NCBI GenBank assembly: GCA_009777995.1
Contig: WRKT01000003.1
Coordinates: forward strand, 92,195-156,194
DNA length: 64,000 nucleotides
Source of the DNA: Treponema sp.
GTDB lineage: Bacteria > Spirochaetota > Spirochaetia > Treponematales > Breznakiellaceae
Direction: 5' to 3'
A model generated the notes under the pieces. That model had not been told where the DNA came from. It saw only the letters and a program-made list of their open reading frames with translations, and did not search any database. Position numbers and translations under genes: made by a program. Positions 52,012-60,289 of this stretch are shown one piece after another (the first letter of the stretch is position 1; every line of letters starts with the position of its first letter).

Positions 52012-53364
52012 ATGAAGAAGCTTATTCTTTTCCTTTTGGAAGCCGAATCTCCGGGGACGGCAAGGAATATTCTAAAATTAAAAAATATGCTCTCTGACTT
52101 AAATACCCAAGATATATGCGATATTTTTAATGAGCTAAGAGTAGATAAAATAATAAAGATATTCAGAATTCTTCCCAAGGCTGTTGCAGCTGATGTATTT
52201 GCTCACATAGACAGTGAGCATCAACAGATTCTTGTGCAGGCTCTAAGTGACGATGAAATAGGCGAGCTTATGAGCCGGCTCTTTGTTGACGATGCTGTTG
52301 ACTTTATCGAAGAAATGCCTGCCAATGTGGTTAAACGAGTGTTAATGAATGTCTCACAGGAGAAGCGCACCGAAATAAACCGGATTCTACAGTACCCTGA
52401 AGATTCTGCGGGAAGCATTATGACCACCGAGTATGTGGACTTAAGTGAAGACATCAATGTACGGAAGGCTTTCTATATAATACGCAGCACCGGTGTTACT
52501 AAAGAAACGATCTACAACTGTTATGTGATACGAGAAGATCGCCTGCTTGTTGGTGTTGTTTCTGCCAAGGCCCTGATGCTTGCAAACTCAAATGACAGGA
52601 TCGGAGACATAATGGATGCAAGCCCTGTCTTTGCGCATACAACAGATGATCGTGAAGCAGTTGCCGACAAGTTCCGAAAGTACGGCCTTTTGGCAATGCC
52701 CGTTGTGGATACCGAGCAGCGCCTTGTCGGCATTATCACAGTTGATGACATTATTGAAGTAATCGTGGAAGAAAGCACAGAGGACATGGAAAAGATGGGC
52801 GCCCTTACTCCTTCCGATGACCCCTACCTAAAGACCGGAATAATCCGCCTTGCAAAAAACCGAATCGTCTGGCTGATGATCCTTATGCTTTCGGCTACAA
52901 TATCGGCAGGCATCATTGCAACCTATGAAGAAAGCCTTGCAATCCTGCCCATTCTTGTGGCCTTTATCCCCATGCTTATGGACTCGGCAGGGAACGCCGG
53001 CTGCCAGTCATCCACCCTGATAATCCGGGGCATGGCGGTAGGCGAAATTCGACTCAGGGATTTTTTCCGCGTATTATGGAGGGAAATCAGGGTAGGCACT
53101 TTATGCGGCCTTGCCCTAAGCCTTGTGAATCTTGTAAGAATTTATCTGATGTATGGCCAAAACATTATGCTTGCACTTACTGTTACTCTGTCGCTATTCT
53201 GTACGATTCTAATGGCGAAGACCCTGGGCGGCCTCCTCCCCATCTTAGCTAAACGCGTTAAACTGGACCCGGCTCTTATGGCAGCTCCGCTTATAACCAC
53301 AATGTGCGATGCTGCTTGTTTAATGATTTACTTTTCAATGGCAAAAATGATACTAGGCCTTTGA
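52012..53364 (+). CDS. mgtE: magnesium transporter MgtE, copy 2
   Basis: A 450-residue paralogue with the same layout as copy 1 and long identical stretches, especially in the N and CBS domains. The pore segment reads MDSAGNAGCQSSTLIIRG, so the MGTGGNAGAQ of copy 1 is altered at several positions. Tandem duplication is clear. The two may form heterodimers or differ in ion preference (Mg2+, Co2+ or Mn2+); this is inference. Confidence 0.93.
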   Translation: MKKLILFLLEAESPGTARNILKLKNMLSDLNTQDICDIFNELRVDKIIKIFRILPKAVAADVFAHIDSEHQQILVQALSDDEIGELMSRLFVDDAVDFIEEMPANVVKRVLMNVSQEKRTEINRILQYPEDSAGSIMTTEYVDLSEDINVRKAFYIIRSTGVTKETIYNCYVIREDRLLVGVVSAKALMLANSNDRIGDIMDASPVFAHTTDDREAVADKFRKYGLLAMPVVDTEQRLVGIITVDDIIEVIVEESTEDMEKMGALTPSDDPYLKTGIIRLAKNRIVWLMILMLSATISAGIIATYEESLAILPILVAFIPMLMDSAGNAGCQSSTLIIRGMAVGEIRLRDFFRVLWREIRVGTLCGLALSLVNLVRIYLMYGQNIMLALTVTLSLFCTILMAKTLGGLLPILAKRVKLDPALMAAPLITTMCDAACLMIYFSMAKMILGL

Positions 53365-53724
53365 TTCTTCTATATGTGCCTTGATTGCAGAAAAGCTCTT
53401 TTCGCTAAGGGCATGTTCCATTTTGCAGGCATCCTTTACTGCTGTCTTTTCTTCAACCCCAAGGTGAATCAGCCAGTCGGATATGGTTACATGCCTTTCG
53501 TATACGGCATCTGCGATTTTTTGGCCCTTTTTAGTTAATGTGATATAGCCGTCATCGTCCATTATAATATAGGCCTTAGAGCGCAGATTCTTCATTGCAA
53601 CACTTACACTCGGCTTTGAGTATTCGAGTTCATTTACAATATCTATAGACCTTACCTTAGAGTTTTTTAAGCTCAAGATAAGGATCGTTTCCAGATAATT
53701 TTCTTCGGATTCATATACCTTCAT
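53353..53724 (-). CDS. DtxR/MntR-family metal-dependent regulator
   Basis: A 123-residue protein. An N-terminal winged helix (IDIVNELEYSKPSVSVAMKNL) is followed by a metal-binding/dimerisation domain with HLGVEEKTAVKDACKMEHALSE, holding the Cys/Glu/His ligands of the MntR/DtxR site. No SH3-like third domain, so MntR-like. It is divergent from the ZIP transporter gene and probably represses it in response to Mn2+ or Fe2+. Its 3' end overlaps mgtE copy 2 by 12 bp. Confidence 0.88.
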   Translation of the reverse strand: MKVYESEENYLETILILSLKNSKVRSIDIVNELEYSKPSVSVAMKNLRSKAYIIMDDDGYITLTKKGQKIADAVYERHVTISDWLIHLGVEEKTAVKDACKMEHALSEKSFSAIKAHIEESKA

Positions 53725-53784
53725 AATTTATTTAATTGTATCAAAAAAGTACTTGACTAACAAGTGATGATGTTATAGGATTGA

Positions 53785-53802
53785 AGTTAGGCTTAACTAA
53801 CT
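53785..53802. promoter_or_regulatory. DtxR-type operator in the zupT-like promoter region
   Basis: AGTTAG (53785-53790), 6 bp, CTAACT (53797-53802), similar to the TTAGGTTAG-CTAACCTAA boxes of the DtxR family. It is placed between the divergent regulator and ZIP transporter genes. Confidence 0.5.
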
Positions 53803-53826
53803 AGAAACCGAATAGGAGAAGATGTC

Positions 53827-54612
53827 ATGTTCGAAATAATATTGTTCAGCGCAGTTGCAGGGATTATAGGGATGGGGCTTGGGGGCCTTATTACCGCGAG
53901 TTTATTAAAAAGACCTTCCGAAAATGTAGTCTGCTGGCTCCTTTCCTTTGCTGCAGGTGTGATGGTGAGTATAGTGTGCTTTGGTCTTGTCCCTGAAACC
54001 CTGGATCTTGCAAGCCCTGCTGTCTGTATTTTGGGTCTTATTGCAGGTATTTTGGTTATAATGGTGTTAAATCGAATAGTTGATAGGGTAACCGAAACAA
54101 AGGATGAAAAGCTGCAGGTGCATCATACCCATGAGGAGCTCTACCACGAAAGCCAAATGATAAATAATCCTGCAAGGATGCTTCGCTCAGGGGTCTTGAT
54201 GCTTTTAGCAATTGCCCTGCATAATGTGCCCGAGGGAATTGCAATAGGGGCAGGTGGGAGCTATGACTTCCGTTTAGGTGTGCTCCTAACCATATTGATT
54301 GCCGTTCATAATATCCCTGAAGGTATGGCAATCGCCGCGCCGCTTCTTGTAGGGGGAGTGGGGAGGTTTAAAGTCGTGGCCTTGACCGCCCTTGCCGGAG
54401 CGACCACACTTGTAGGGGGCATTATAGGAATTGCAATCGGTAATATTTCCGACTTTGCAATTGCGCTGTCCCTCTCTGCGGCAGGGGGAGCCATGCTCTA
54501 TATAGTCTTCGGCGAAATAATCCCGCAGTCCGTTATTATGACAAGGAACCGCACGGCCCCCATAGTAACACTCTTCGGCATTATCGTCGGAATGATAGCA
54601 ACGCAAATATAG
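53827..54612 (+). CDS. ZIP-family divalent metal transporter
   Basis: A 261-residue eight-span transporter. The two ZIP metal-site helices are HNVPEGIAIGAG and HNIPEGMAIAAP; a His-containing loop (QVHHTHEELYHES) lies between spans 3 and 4. It imports Zn2+, Mn2+ or Fe2+. The adjacent DtxR/MntR-type gene and operator suggest Mn2+ or Fe2+. RBS AGGAGAAG. Confidence 0.9.
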   Translation: MFEIILFSAVAGIIGMGLGGLITASLLKRPSENVVCWLLSFAAGVMVSIVCFGLVPETLDLASPAVCILGLIAGILVIMVLNRIVDRVTETKDEKLQVHHTHEELYHESQMINNPARMLRSGVLMLLAIALHNVPEGIAIGAGGSYDFRLGVLLTILIAVHNIPEGMAIAAPLLVGGVGRFKVVALTALAGATTLVGGIIGIAIGNISDFAIALSLSAAGGAMLYIVFGEIIPQSVIMTRNRTAPIVTLFGIIVGMIATQI

Positions 54613-54620
54613 AGAGTTTA

Positions 54621-55769
54621 ATGAGAATAAAGATTCCGTATCTTATAACGGTAATAATCTCTATACTTCTCCTTTATATCGGACACAGAATTGTATCATT
54701 CGATCTAAATCTCTTTCAGAATTTTACTCAGGAGCATGCGAGGGCTACTGTACAGAGTGTAATAGGAAGAGAGCTACAGGGAGAAGACCTAGAGCCCTTT
54801 GACGAGTTTGACGACTTCTTCTCTGCGATGATGGGTGAAGTAATTGTCTTTGAAGCAGAGATAAGAAGCGGGATTAGAAAGGGCGAGACAGTAGTAGCCG
54901 AGCAGAATATAAGCAGTTTTTTGCTTAGTCCGCAAAGGGAAGTAAGAAATGGTGATTCTGTATTATTAATAAGTTTTGGAGAAACATGGTTCTTTAACGG
55001 TTATATTCGCACAAACCAATTGCTTGTTTTGGGTTCAATCTTTACAATCTGCATAATTATATTTGGAGGGAAGAAGGGCTTTAATACCCTACTGTCTCTT
55101 TCTCTTACCTGTGCAGCCATCTTCCTCGTTTTTATTCCTTCGATACTATCGGGTTTTAATATATATCTTATGGCCGGTCTTGTCTGTATTTATACGGTAA
55201 TAATGACTCTGTTAATCGTAATTGGTCTGCATGAGAAAGCTCTCGCAGCTTGCATCGGCTGTATCAGCGGTATAGTTATTACAGGCTTGGTTGCAGTTAT
55301 AATGAATTATAGTTTACACTTAACGGGAATAGTAGACGAACACTCCCGCTTTCTTGCAAACCTTCCCCTTGCAAACCCGATAAACCTAAGGGCAATCATC
55401 TTCGCAGGAATTATAATTGGCGCTACAGGTGCGATTATGGATGTTGCAATGTCAATAAGTTCTGCTCTCTGGGAATTAAAGGAAAAGGGCGGAGTAATAA
55501 GTGTTGATACCCTCTTTAGATCGGGAATAAATATCGGGCGGGACATACTCGGCTCGATGGCTAATACCTTAATCCTTGCCTATATAGGCTCTGCCCTGTC
55601 AGTTGTATTGATAATAAGCGTATACAGCAATTCGCTTATGGAATTATTAAATACCGAAATGATAGTCGTAGAAATTCTACAGGCTCTTGCAGGCATATTT
55701 GGAATACTCCTTGCAATGCCCCTTACTGCCTTTTTCTGTGCCCTGCTCTATACAAAGAAAACTTTGTAG
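54621..55769 (+). CDS. YibE/F-family membrane protein
   Basis: A 382-residue protein with one N-terminal span, a soluble beta domain (about 25-135), then seven or so membrane spans including the family motif-like IIGATGAIMDVAMSISSALWEL. YibE/F proteins are of unknown function. It follows the ZIP gene by 8 bp. Confidence 0.85.
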   Translation: MRIKIPYLITVIISILLLYIGHRIVSFDLNLFQNFTQEHARATVQSVIGRELQGEDLEPFDEFDDFFSAMMGEVIVFEAEIRSGIRKGETVVAEQNISSFLLSPQREVRNGDSVLLISFGETWFFNGYIRTNQLLVLGSIFTICIIIFGGKKGFNTLLSLSLTCAAIFLVFIPSILSGFNIYLMAGLVCIYTVIMTLLIVIGLHEKALAACIGCISGIVITGLVAVIMNYSLHLTGIVDEHSRFLANLPLANPINLRAIIFAGIIIGATGAIMDVAMSISSALWELKEKGGVISVDTLFRSGINIGRDILGSMANTLILAYIGSALSVVLIISVYSNSLMELLNTEMIVVEILQALAGIFGILLAMPLTAFFCALLYTKKTL

Positions 55770-55806
55770 ACGCGGTGCCGGCCGGCCGGTTGACAGGAGA
55801 GTTGAA

Positions 55807-55842
55807 ATGAAAATATCATTAATTAAAGAGGTAGGGCAATGA
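55807..55842 (+). CDS. 11-codon mini-ORF coupled to the DUF362 lipoprotein
   Basis: ATG at 55807 after GGAGAG opens an 11-residue frame (MKISLIKEVGQ) whose TGA overlaps the downstream start as ATGA. It may act as a translational coupler or leader. Coding status is uncertain at this length. Confidence 0.3.
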   Translation: MKISLIKEVGQ

Positions 55843-57095
55843 AAAATTTCGGGAAAAGTTTAATTATAGTAATTTTAAGTTTATTGCTTTTCGGCACAGG
55901 CTGTGCACGAAATTTGACCATGTCTGTGCCTGTAACCGGAGGCGGTAACCAAGGAAGCCCCGGTGAAGCAGGGCCCCCGGGACAGCATACCGGTATTTCC
56001 ACGATTTTTGTCGAAAACTCTACAGGGATAGATGACGGGATTACCCGTCTTTTGAGCTCAATGGCAGGACAGGGTCTTAACCTTCATCAAAGCCCTGCTG
56101 CGCCTTCAGGGCTTATCGGCCCAAATGATGTTGTTATACTAAAGATTAATGCACAGTGGGCAGAGAGGGGCGGTACAAGTACAGACCTTATACGAGGAGT
56201 TATACAGGCCTTGCTCGATCATCCCGGCGGCTTTACCGGAGAAATCATTGTTGCAGATAACGGTCAGGCCCAGTTCGGGAGTGAGAGGAGGGGAGGCAGC
56301 CTTGATTGGGCGAACCCCAACTCGGATTGTCTTACACAGTCTACAATGGATGTGATTCGATATTTCAGGGGCAGGGGCCATAGGGTCACCGGTTCTCTCT
56401 GGGATGAGTTTACCCTTACCAGAGTCGATGAGTTTTCTGCAGGGGATAATAGGGACGGTTTTATTGTCGAAGACCTTATGCGCTCAACAGGCTTTGAAGT
56501 TTCTTATCCAAAGTTCACAACCGAGTTTGGGACCATGGTCTCCTTTAAAGAAGGTATCTGGAATCCCGGCACCCGCACCTACGACAGCGAGAGACTTAAA
56601 GTAATAAATATGCCTGTATTAAAGTCTCACGGACTTTTCCAGGTAACTGCTGCCGTGAAAAACTATATGGGCGTCCCTTCAGCAAGGCTTACAAATCTGC
56701 GCCCCCATAATTCTGTAGGCAGAGGCGGCATGGGTACCATGCTTGTTGAAACAAGAATGCCTGTCTTGAATATCCTTGATATGATCTGGATTGCCCCCGA
56801 CCAGGGACCTGCAAGCCCCTACTCAAGGGCGGTAAATGTAAATAAGATTGCAGCATCCACAGACCCTGTGGCCCTTGACTATTGGGCAGCGAAGTATATC
56901 CTTATGCCCGAGACTGCAAGACGCCCCGGCGGAAGGGCACCCTCAATGGACCCCGACGGCACGGAGCCCGGGACCTTCGGTCATTGGCTCCGCCTTTCAA
57001 TGAATGAACTCCACAATGCAGGCATTCCTGCGACAATGAACGAGTCACAGATGAGGATTATCGAGGGCAGGCATCAAGTAGCTGTAAACAGATAG
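55839..57095 (+). CDS. DUF362-domain lipoprotein
   Basis: A 418-residue exported lipoprotein (lipobox FGTGC, Cys22). A DUF362 domain occupies about 85-370 (VVILKINAQWAERGGTSTDLIRG). Residues 28-55 are a collagen-like Gly/Pro linker (GSPGEAGPPGQH). DUF362 proteins are often linked to Fe-S proteins; no cysteine cluster is seen here. Function unknown. Confidence 0.8.
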   Translation: MKNFGKSLIIVILSLLLFGTGCARNLTMSVPVTGGGNQGSPGEAGPPGQHTGISTIFVENSTGIDDGITRLLSSMAGQGLNLHQSPAAPSGLIGPNDVVILKINAQWAERGGTSTDLIRGVIQALLDHPGGFTGEIIVADNGQAQFGSERRGGSLDWANPNSDCLTQSTMDVIRYFRGRGHRVTGSLWDEFTLTRVDEFSAGDNRDGFIVEDLMRSTGFEVSYPKFTTEFGTMVSFKEGIWNPGTRTYDSERLKVINMPVLKSHGLFQVTAAVKNYMGVPSARLTNLRPHNSVGRGGMGTMLVETRMPVLNILDMIWIAPDQGPASPYSRAVNVNKIAASTDPVALDYWAAKYILMPETARRPGGRAPSMDPDGTEPGTFGHWLRLSMNELHNAGIPATMNESQMRIIEGRHQVAVNR

Positions 57096-57097
57096 AA

Positions 57098-57946
57098 TTA
57101 ATAGTTCATTATAAGGACTTCCTTAACAGGTCCCCTCTCCGATGAGATCGAATTTATCGTTCTTATTGCTTCTATGGATATGATATTAAATACTCTATCG
57201 CTGTACAGTGTTCGTATAAACTCTGTATCGGAATTGCTTAAAAGGCATTTTACTCCCCTCTCTGTAAGCCTCTTTATTGACTTGCAAAGACGCAACTGGT
57301 CGTATTCGCCAAACCCGTCTTCCTTATAACTTGTGAAGTTCTTATTCCCGGGGCTATGATACGGCGGATCAAAATAAATAAATGAGTTTTCATCGGCATT
57401 AGATACCGCCTCTTCAAAATCTATATTAAGTATTGTGATATTATCATTTAAAAGAAAGCGGTTAATTTCTCTTAGATTAGCCTCTTCAAAGACACTCGGG
57501 TTTGAGTATCTTCCGTAAGGAACATTAAAATGCCCTGCTTTATTTACCCGATATAGACCGTTAAAACAGGTTTTATTTAAATAGATTAAACGCCCTGCCT
57601 TTTCTATTTCCGATAGTTCTGTAAATCTTTCACTGTCCCTATCAATATTTCTTATTTCATAAAAATATTCTCTATTGTGTTTTCTCCTGTGCAATTCAAG
57701 CAGAGCTAAAAGCTCATTTATATTATTTTTTATTATATTATATGTAGTTATAAGTTGAGAATTAAAGTCGTTTATTATAGCCTTAGCCGGCATTAATTCA
57801 AGAAAAACAGCCCCCGCTCCTATGAAAGGCTCGTAATAGATTAGGTCCCGGATATTCCCGGGAAGGTGCCTCTTTATTTGAGGTAATAGTTGCCTCTTCC
57901 CCCCTGCCCATTTTAAAAAAGGCCTTAATTTTTCTCCCATTTCCAC
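57098..57946 (-). CDS. Dam-type DNA adenine methyltransferase
   Basis: A 282-residue class alpha N6-adenine methyltransferase. It begins with FLKWAGGKRQLLPQI (SAM motif I) and has FIGAGAVFLEL and DPPYHS (catalytic motif IV). The target is probably GATC. The start is GTG at 57946 or ATG at 57940. No restriction gene is nearby, so it is an orphan with a likely role in repair, replication timing or gene regulation. Confidence 0.88.
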   Translation of the reverse strand: MEMGEKLRPFLKWAGGKRQLLPQIKRHLPGNIRDLIYYEPFIGAGAVFLELMPAKAIINDFNSQLITTYNIIKNNINELLALLELHRRKHNREYFYEIRNIDRDSERFTELSEIEKAGRLIYLNKTCFNGLYRVNKAGHFNVPYGRYSNPSVFEEANLREINRFLLNDNITILNIDFEEAVSNADENSFIYFDPPYHSPGNKNFTSYKEDGFGEYDQLRLCKSIKRLTERGVKCLLSNSDTEFIRTLYSDRVFNIISIEAIRTINSISSERGPVKEVLIMNY

Positions 57947-58024
57947 GATTTTACCAAAAAATAAATGCTCTGCCTATTGACAATTTTGCATTTTTCATGT
58001 ACTTTATTATGGAGAGATAGTATA

Positions 58025-58117
58025 TAACTGAGCAGGCGATAAACCTCCGGGTTTGTGGTGCCGGGCCGTTTTACGGCAGTAGATAGCGCATCTTTGATGC
58101 GTAGCATCTGCGGGACA
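58025..58117 (+). ncRNA. NiCo (czcD) riboswitch
   Basis: The conserved four-way-junction blocks are present in order: AACTGAGCAGGC, GTGCCGGGC, ACGGCAGTAGAT and CATCTGCGGGACAGG, matching the remembered Erysipelotrichaceae NiCo sequence. It lies directly upstream of a CDF exporter gene, the usual partner of this class. It binds Ni2+/Co2+, and Fe2+ sensing has also been reported. The last strand also forms the left arm of the terminator. Confidence 0.88.
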
Positions 58118-58144
58118 GGAAAATGTTCCGCAGATGTTTTTTTT
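58105..58144 (+). terminator. regulated intrinsic terminator of the NiCo riboswitch
   Basis: CATCTGCGGGACA (58105-58117), a 6-nt loop and TGTTCCGCAGATG (58124-58136), then eight T. The left arm belongs to the aptamer, so metal binding would prevent terminator formation and switch the exporter on. Confidence 0.88.
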
Positions 58145-58178
58145 GCCTCTGTGGAACAAAATCCATGGAGGTTTTTTT

Positions 58179-59045
58179 ATGAGTGAAAGAGCAAAAGCAG
58201 GTTTAAGGGAAGGCTTAATAACATTAGTAGTTAATACTCTGCTGTTTATTTTGAAGATTTGGGCAAGTATAGTTACAGGCTCAATTGCTTTGGCAGCAGA
58301 TGCCTGGCATACCCTATCGGATTCTTTAAGTTCATTAATTGTAATTACAACTTCAAGATTTGCCACAAGGAAGGCAGACAAGGAGCATCCCTTTGGTCAC
58401 GGCCGCTGGGAGATGATAGCCTCGATTTTTATTGCAATTCTGCTTGGGTATATTGCCATAGAATTTTTTACGAGTTCCATCACCAAATTTAATAATAGGG
58501 AAAGTGTCGAGTTCGGTTTGATTGCCATTATCGCTACTGTTGCTTCGATTATTGTTAAGGAAGCGATGGCCCAGTACGCCTTTTATGTTGCACGAAAGAG
58601 CAATAATACAAGTGTAAGGGCACATGGCTGGCACCATAGATCCGATGCGATTTCGTCAGTAGTAGTGCTTGTCGGTATTTTTCTGGCACCTTATTTCTGG
58701 TGGATTGACAGTGCATTAGGTGTTGCTATAGCCCTGATGCTTATCTATGTGGCCTTTAAGATTATTAAAGAAGCGATAACAAGGCTGCTTGGTGAAGAGC
58801 CGGATGCAGAGCTTATAAATAGTATAACTGCTGAAGTAAAGGCTATTTTTGATGATGATCTTCAATTACATCATATCCACCTTCATAATTATATTTCCCA
58901 AAAGGAAATGACAATGCATATACGGCTTAAGGAAGACCTAACCATAGGAAAGGGACATTTTATTGCTACAGGTATTGAAAAGATGATAAAGAACAAGTTT
59001 GATATTGAGGCAACAATTCATGTGGAACCGTTGATGGATGAGTAA
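58179..59045 (+). CDS. cation diffusion facilitator metal exporter
   Basis: A 288-residue CDF with six spans. The metal-site motifs are ADAWHTLSD in TM2 and HHRSDAISS in TM5; the C-terminal cytoplasmic domain holds several His (QLHHIHLHNY). ATG at 58179 follows GGAGG. Control by the NiCo riboswitch points to export of Ni2+, Co2+ or Fe2+. Confidence 0.92.
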   Translation: MSERAKAGLREGLITLVVNTLLFILKIWASIVTGSIALAADAWHTLSDSLSSLIVITTSRFATRKADKEHPFGHGRWEMIASIFIAILLGYIAIEFFTSSITKFNNRESVEFGLIAIIATVASIIVKEAMAQYAFYVARKSNNTSVRAHGWHHRSDAISSVVVLVGIFLAPYFWWIDSALGVAIALMLIYVAFKIIKEAITRLLGEEPDAELINSITAEVKAIFDDDLQLHHIHLHNYISQKEMTMHIRLKEDLTIGKGHFIATGIEKMIKNKFDIEATIHVEPLMDE

Positions 59046-59088
59046 AGTACCCGGCCGAGTAAACGACCGGGTAATAATTAATTTAACG

Positions 59089-59481
59089 CTATCTATAAGC
59101 CCAAGTATTATCGGCTTGCAGGACTATTGTAATCTGATCGTTACCGTTAAAGCGGAAGCGGTGGGCATTATTCCTCCCGCCGCAGAAGCCCCCTGCTTGT
59201 GCATATAAGGGCCCGCCTACAGGGCATTCCCATGAAAGGGTGTAACTATCATCCTGCCTCATCCAACAATGGCCTTGGTTTCTATGGGCCTGGCGTGCGA
59301 ATTCTTCAATGGTGATAAATGAGCCGTCTGAGCCGGTAAATCTTACATTGGTAATGTCCCTTCCGGTTTCGTTTATGACCCTTACATTTACCAAAGTGTC
59401 ATCACCCTGAACATCGCAGCCTGAGAAAACGAAGACAAAGGCCAGGATAAATATCGGAAGTAATTTAGAAAGCCTTTTCAT
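59089..59481 (-). CDS. small lipoprotein, unknown function
   Basis: A 130-residue lipoprotein (lipobox VFSGC, Cys22). The mature part has a beta-rich look (VNVRVINETGRDITNVRF) with three later Cys. It is 3 bp after the next upstream secreted-protein gene and so cotranscribed with it. Confidence 0.65.
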   Translation of the reverse strand: MKRLSKLLPIFILAFVFVFSGCDVQGDDTLVNVRVINETGRDITNVRFTGSDGSFITIEEFARQAHRNQGHCWMRQDDSYTLSWECPVGGPLYAQAGGFCGGRNNAHRFRFNGNDQITIVLQADNTWAYR

Positions 59482-59484
59482 ACT

Positions 59485-59901
59485 CTACCAGCGCCCCCAG
59501 CGCCTGTTTCCACCCATCGGAGCACCATAGTGGCAGCATGCACCCCAGCCGAGATGCCTCCCCCGGCCACCCCAGGCAGGGCTGTTTCCCCAATCGGTGG
59601 AAAGGTCATATTCTCTTCCGCCGACTGAAAAATGAGTCAGATGGATGACATTACCGTAAGTGTAACCTGTGACAGTGACCCTGGCCCCCTCTCTGAGGCC
59701 ATCAACAAAACCAATATACCTGTTCAGCATCGGAATAAAAAAGGATGTAGTTCCCGTGGAAATGGCTATCTGCCCCTGTTGTAACTGTAGGGTTCCTTCC
59801 ACTCTGGTGGTTTCTGTCGGACCAAAATTGCCCCACCCTTGAGCCGATATCGTTCCGACTGCAAGCAAGGCAATAAGCGTAAAAAATATTAGTTTTCTCA
59901 T
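59485..59901 (-). CDS. secreted OB-fold-like protein with Gly/Trp/His-rich tail
   Basis: A 138-residue exported protein (signal peptide to ISAQ). Residues about 28-100 look like a small beta barrel (VEGTLQLQQGQIAIS..GARVTVTGYTYGNVIHLTHF). The tail is rich in Gly, Trp, Cys and His (GWGACCHYGAPMGGNRRW), possibly metal-binding. It lies just downstream of rsgI, with its own strong promoter. Confidence 0.65.
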   Translation of the reverse strand: MRKLIFFTLIALLAVGTISAQGWGNFGPTETTRVEGTLQLQQGQIAISTGTTSFFIPMLNRYIGFVDGLREGARVTVTGYTYGNVIHLTHFSVGGREYDLSTDWGNSPAWGGRGRHLGWGACCHYGAPMGGNRRWGRW

Positions 59902-59921
59902 AAAAACTCCTAATGATTGTT

Positions 59922-59950
59922 ATTATAGTATACGAAAAAATAAGTGTCAA
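59922..59950 (-). promoter_or_regulatory. consensus sigma-70 promoter of the secreted-protein operon
   Basis: On the reverse strand TTGACA (59945-59950), 17 bp, TATAAT (59922-59927), both perfect. An ACCCCC block (59955-59960) just upstream and CGTA (59931-59934) resemble SigI promoter elements but are spaced 20 bp apart. Confidence 0.7.
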
Positions 59951-59977
59951 AACAGGGGGTCAATGATAATAATTTAA

Positions 59978-60289
59978 CTATCGCCAATTGTTCATCATAC
60001 GTCTTCTTGGGCCATGCATTGTCCCGTGGGTTGGCTGGGGTTCAAGGTGGTGGCTGTCTGAAGAAGAAGTCCCCTGTGTCCCAAAGTAGTTTGCCCCGAT
60101 ATAGATCCCAAGGGCGAGCAGAAGGACAGCTATTGTGGAAATTATCAATATTTTGAGCAAATTATTGAACTTTACAGTCACAATCATCCCGACATGGCCA
60201 TTTTCAGGGGTTGGGATTGCCCCGATTTTACCGTTATTAAAGAGAACTATACTTTTCGGATGCCCTACCTGTACGATAACTCCCTTCAT
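59978..60289 (-). CDS. anti-sigma factor, RsgI N-terminal type, with short His/Met-rich tail
   Basis: A 103-residue protein. Residues 1-45 (MKGVIVQVGHPKSIVLF..IPTPENGHVGMIV) match the RsgI N domain that binds SigI. One membrane span follows (about 46-68). The outside tail of about 35 residues contains SDSHHLEPQPTHGTMHGP and RRRMM. ATG at 60289 overlaps the sigma stop (ATGA); the longer frame runs back through the sigma gene. Firmicute RsgI proteins usually carry large glycan-sensing domains; here the sensor is replaced by a possible metal-binding tail. Confidence 0.78.
   Translation of the reverse strand: MKGVIVQVGHPKSIVLFNNGKIGAIPTPENGHVGMIVTVKFNNLLKILIISTIAVLLLALGIYIGANYFGTQGTSSSDSHHLEPQPTHGTMHGPRRRMMNNWR

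Noticed and set aside
59048..59073. TACCCGG/CCGGGTA hairpin between the CDF gene and the convergent lipoprotein gene as a terminator
   Set aside because: No T-run on either side; it may be a weak or factor-assisted stop, so not listed as a feature.
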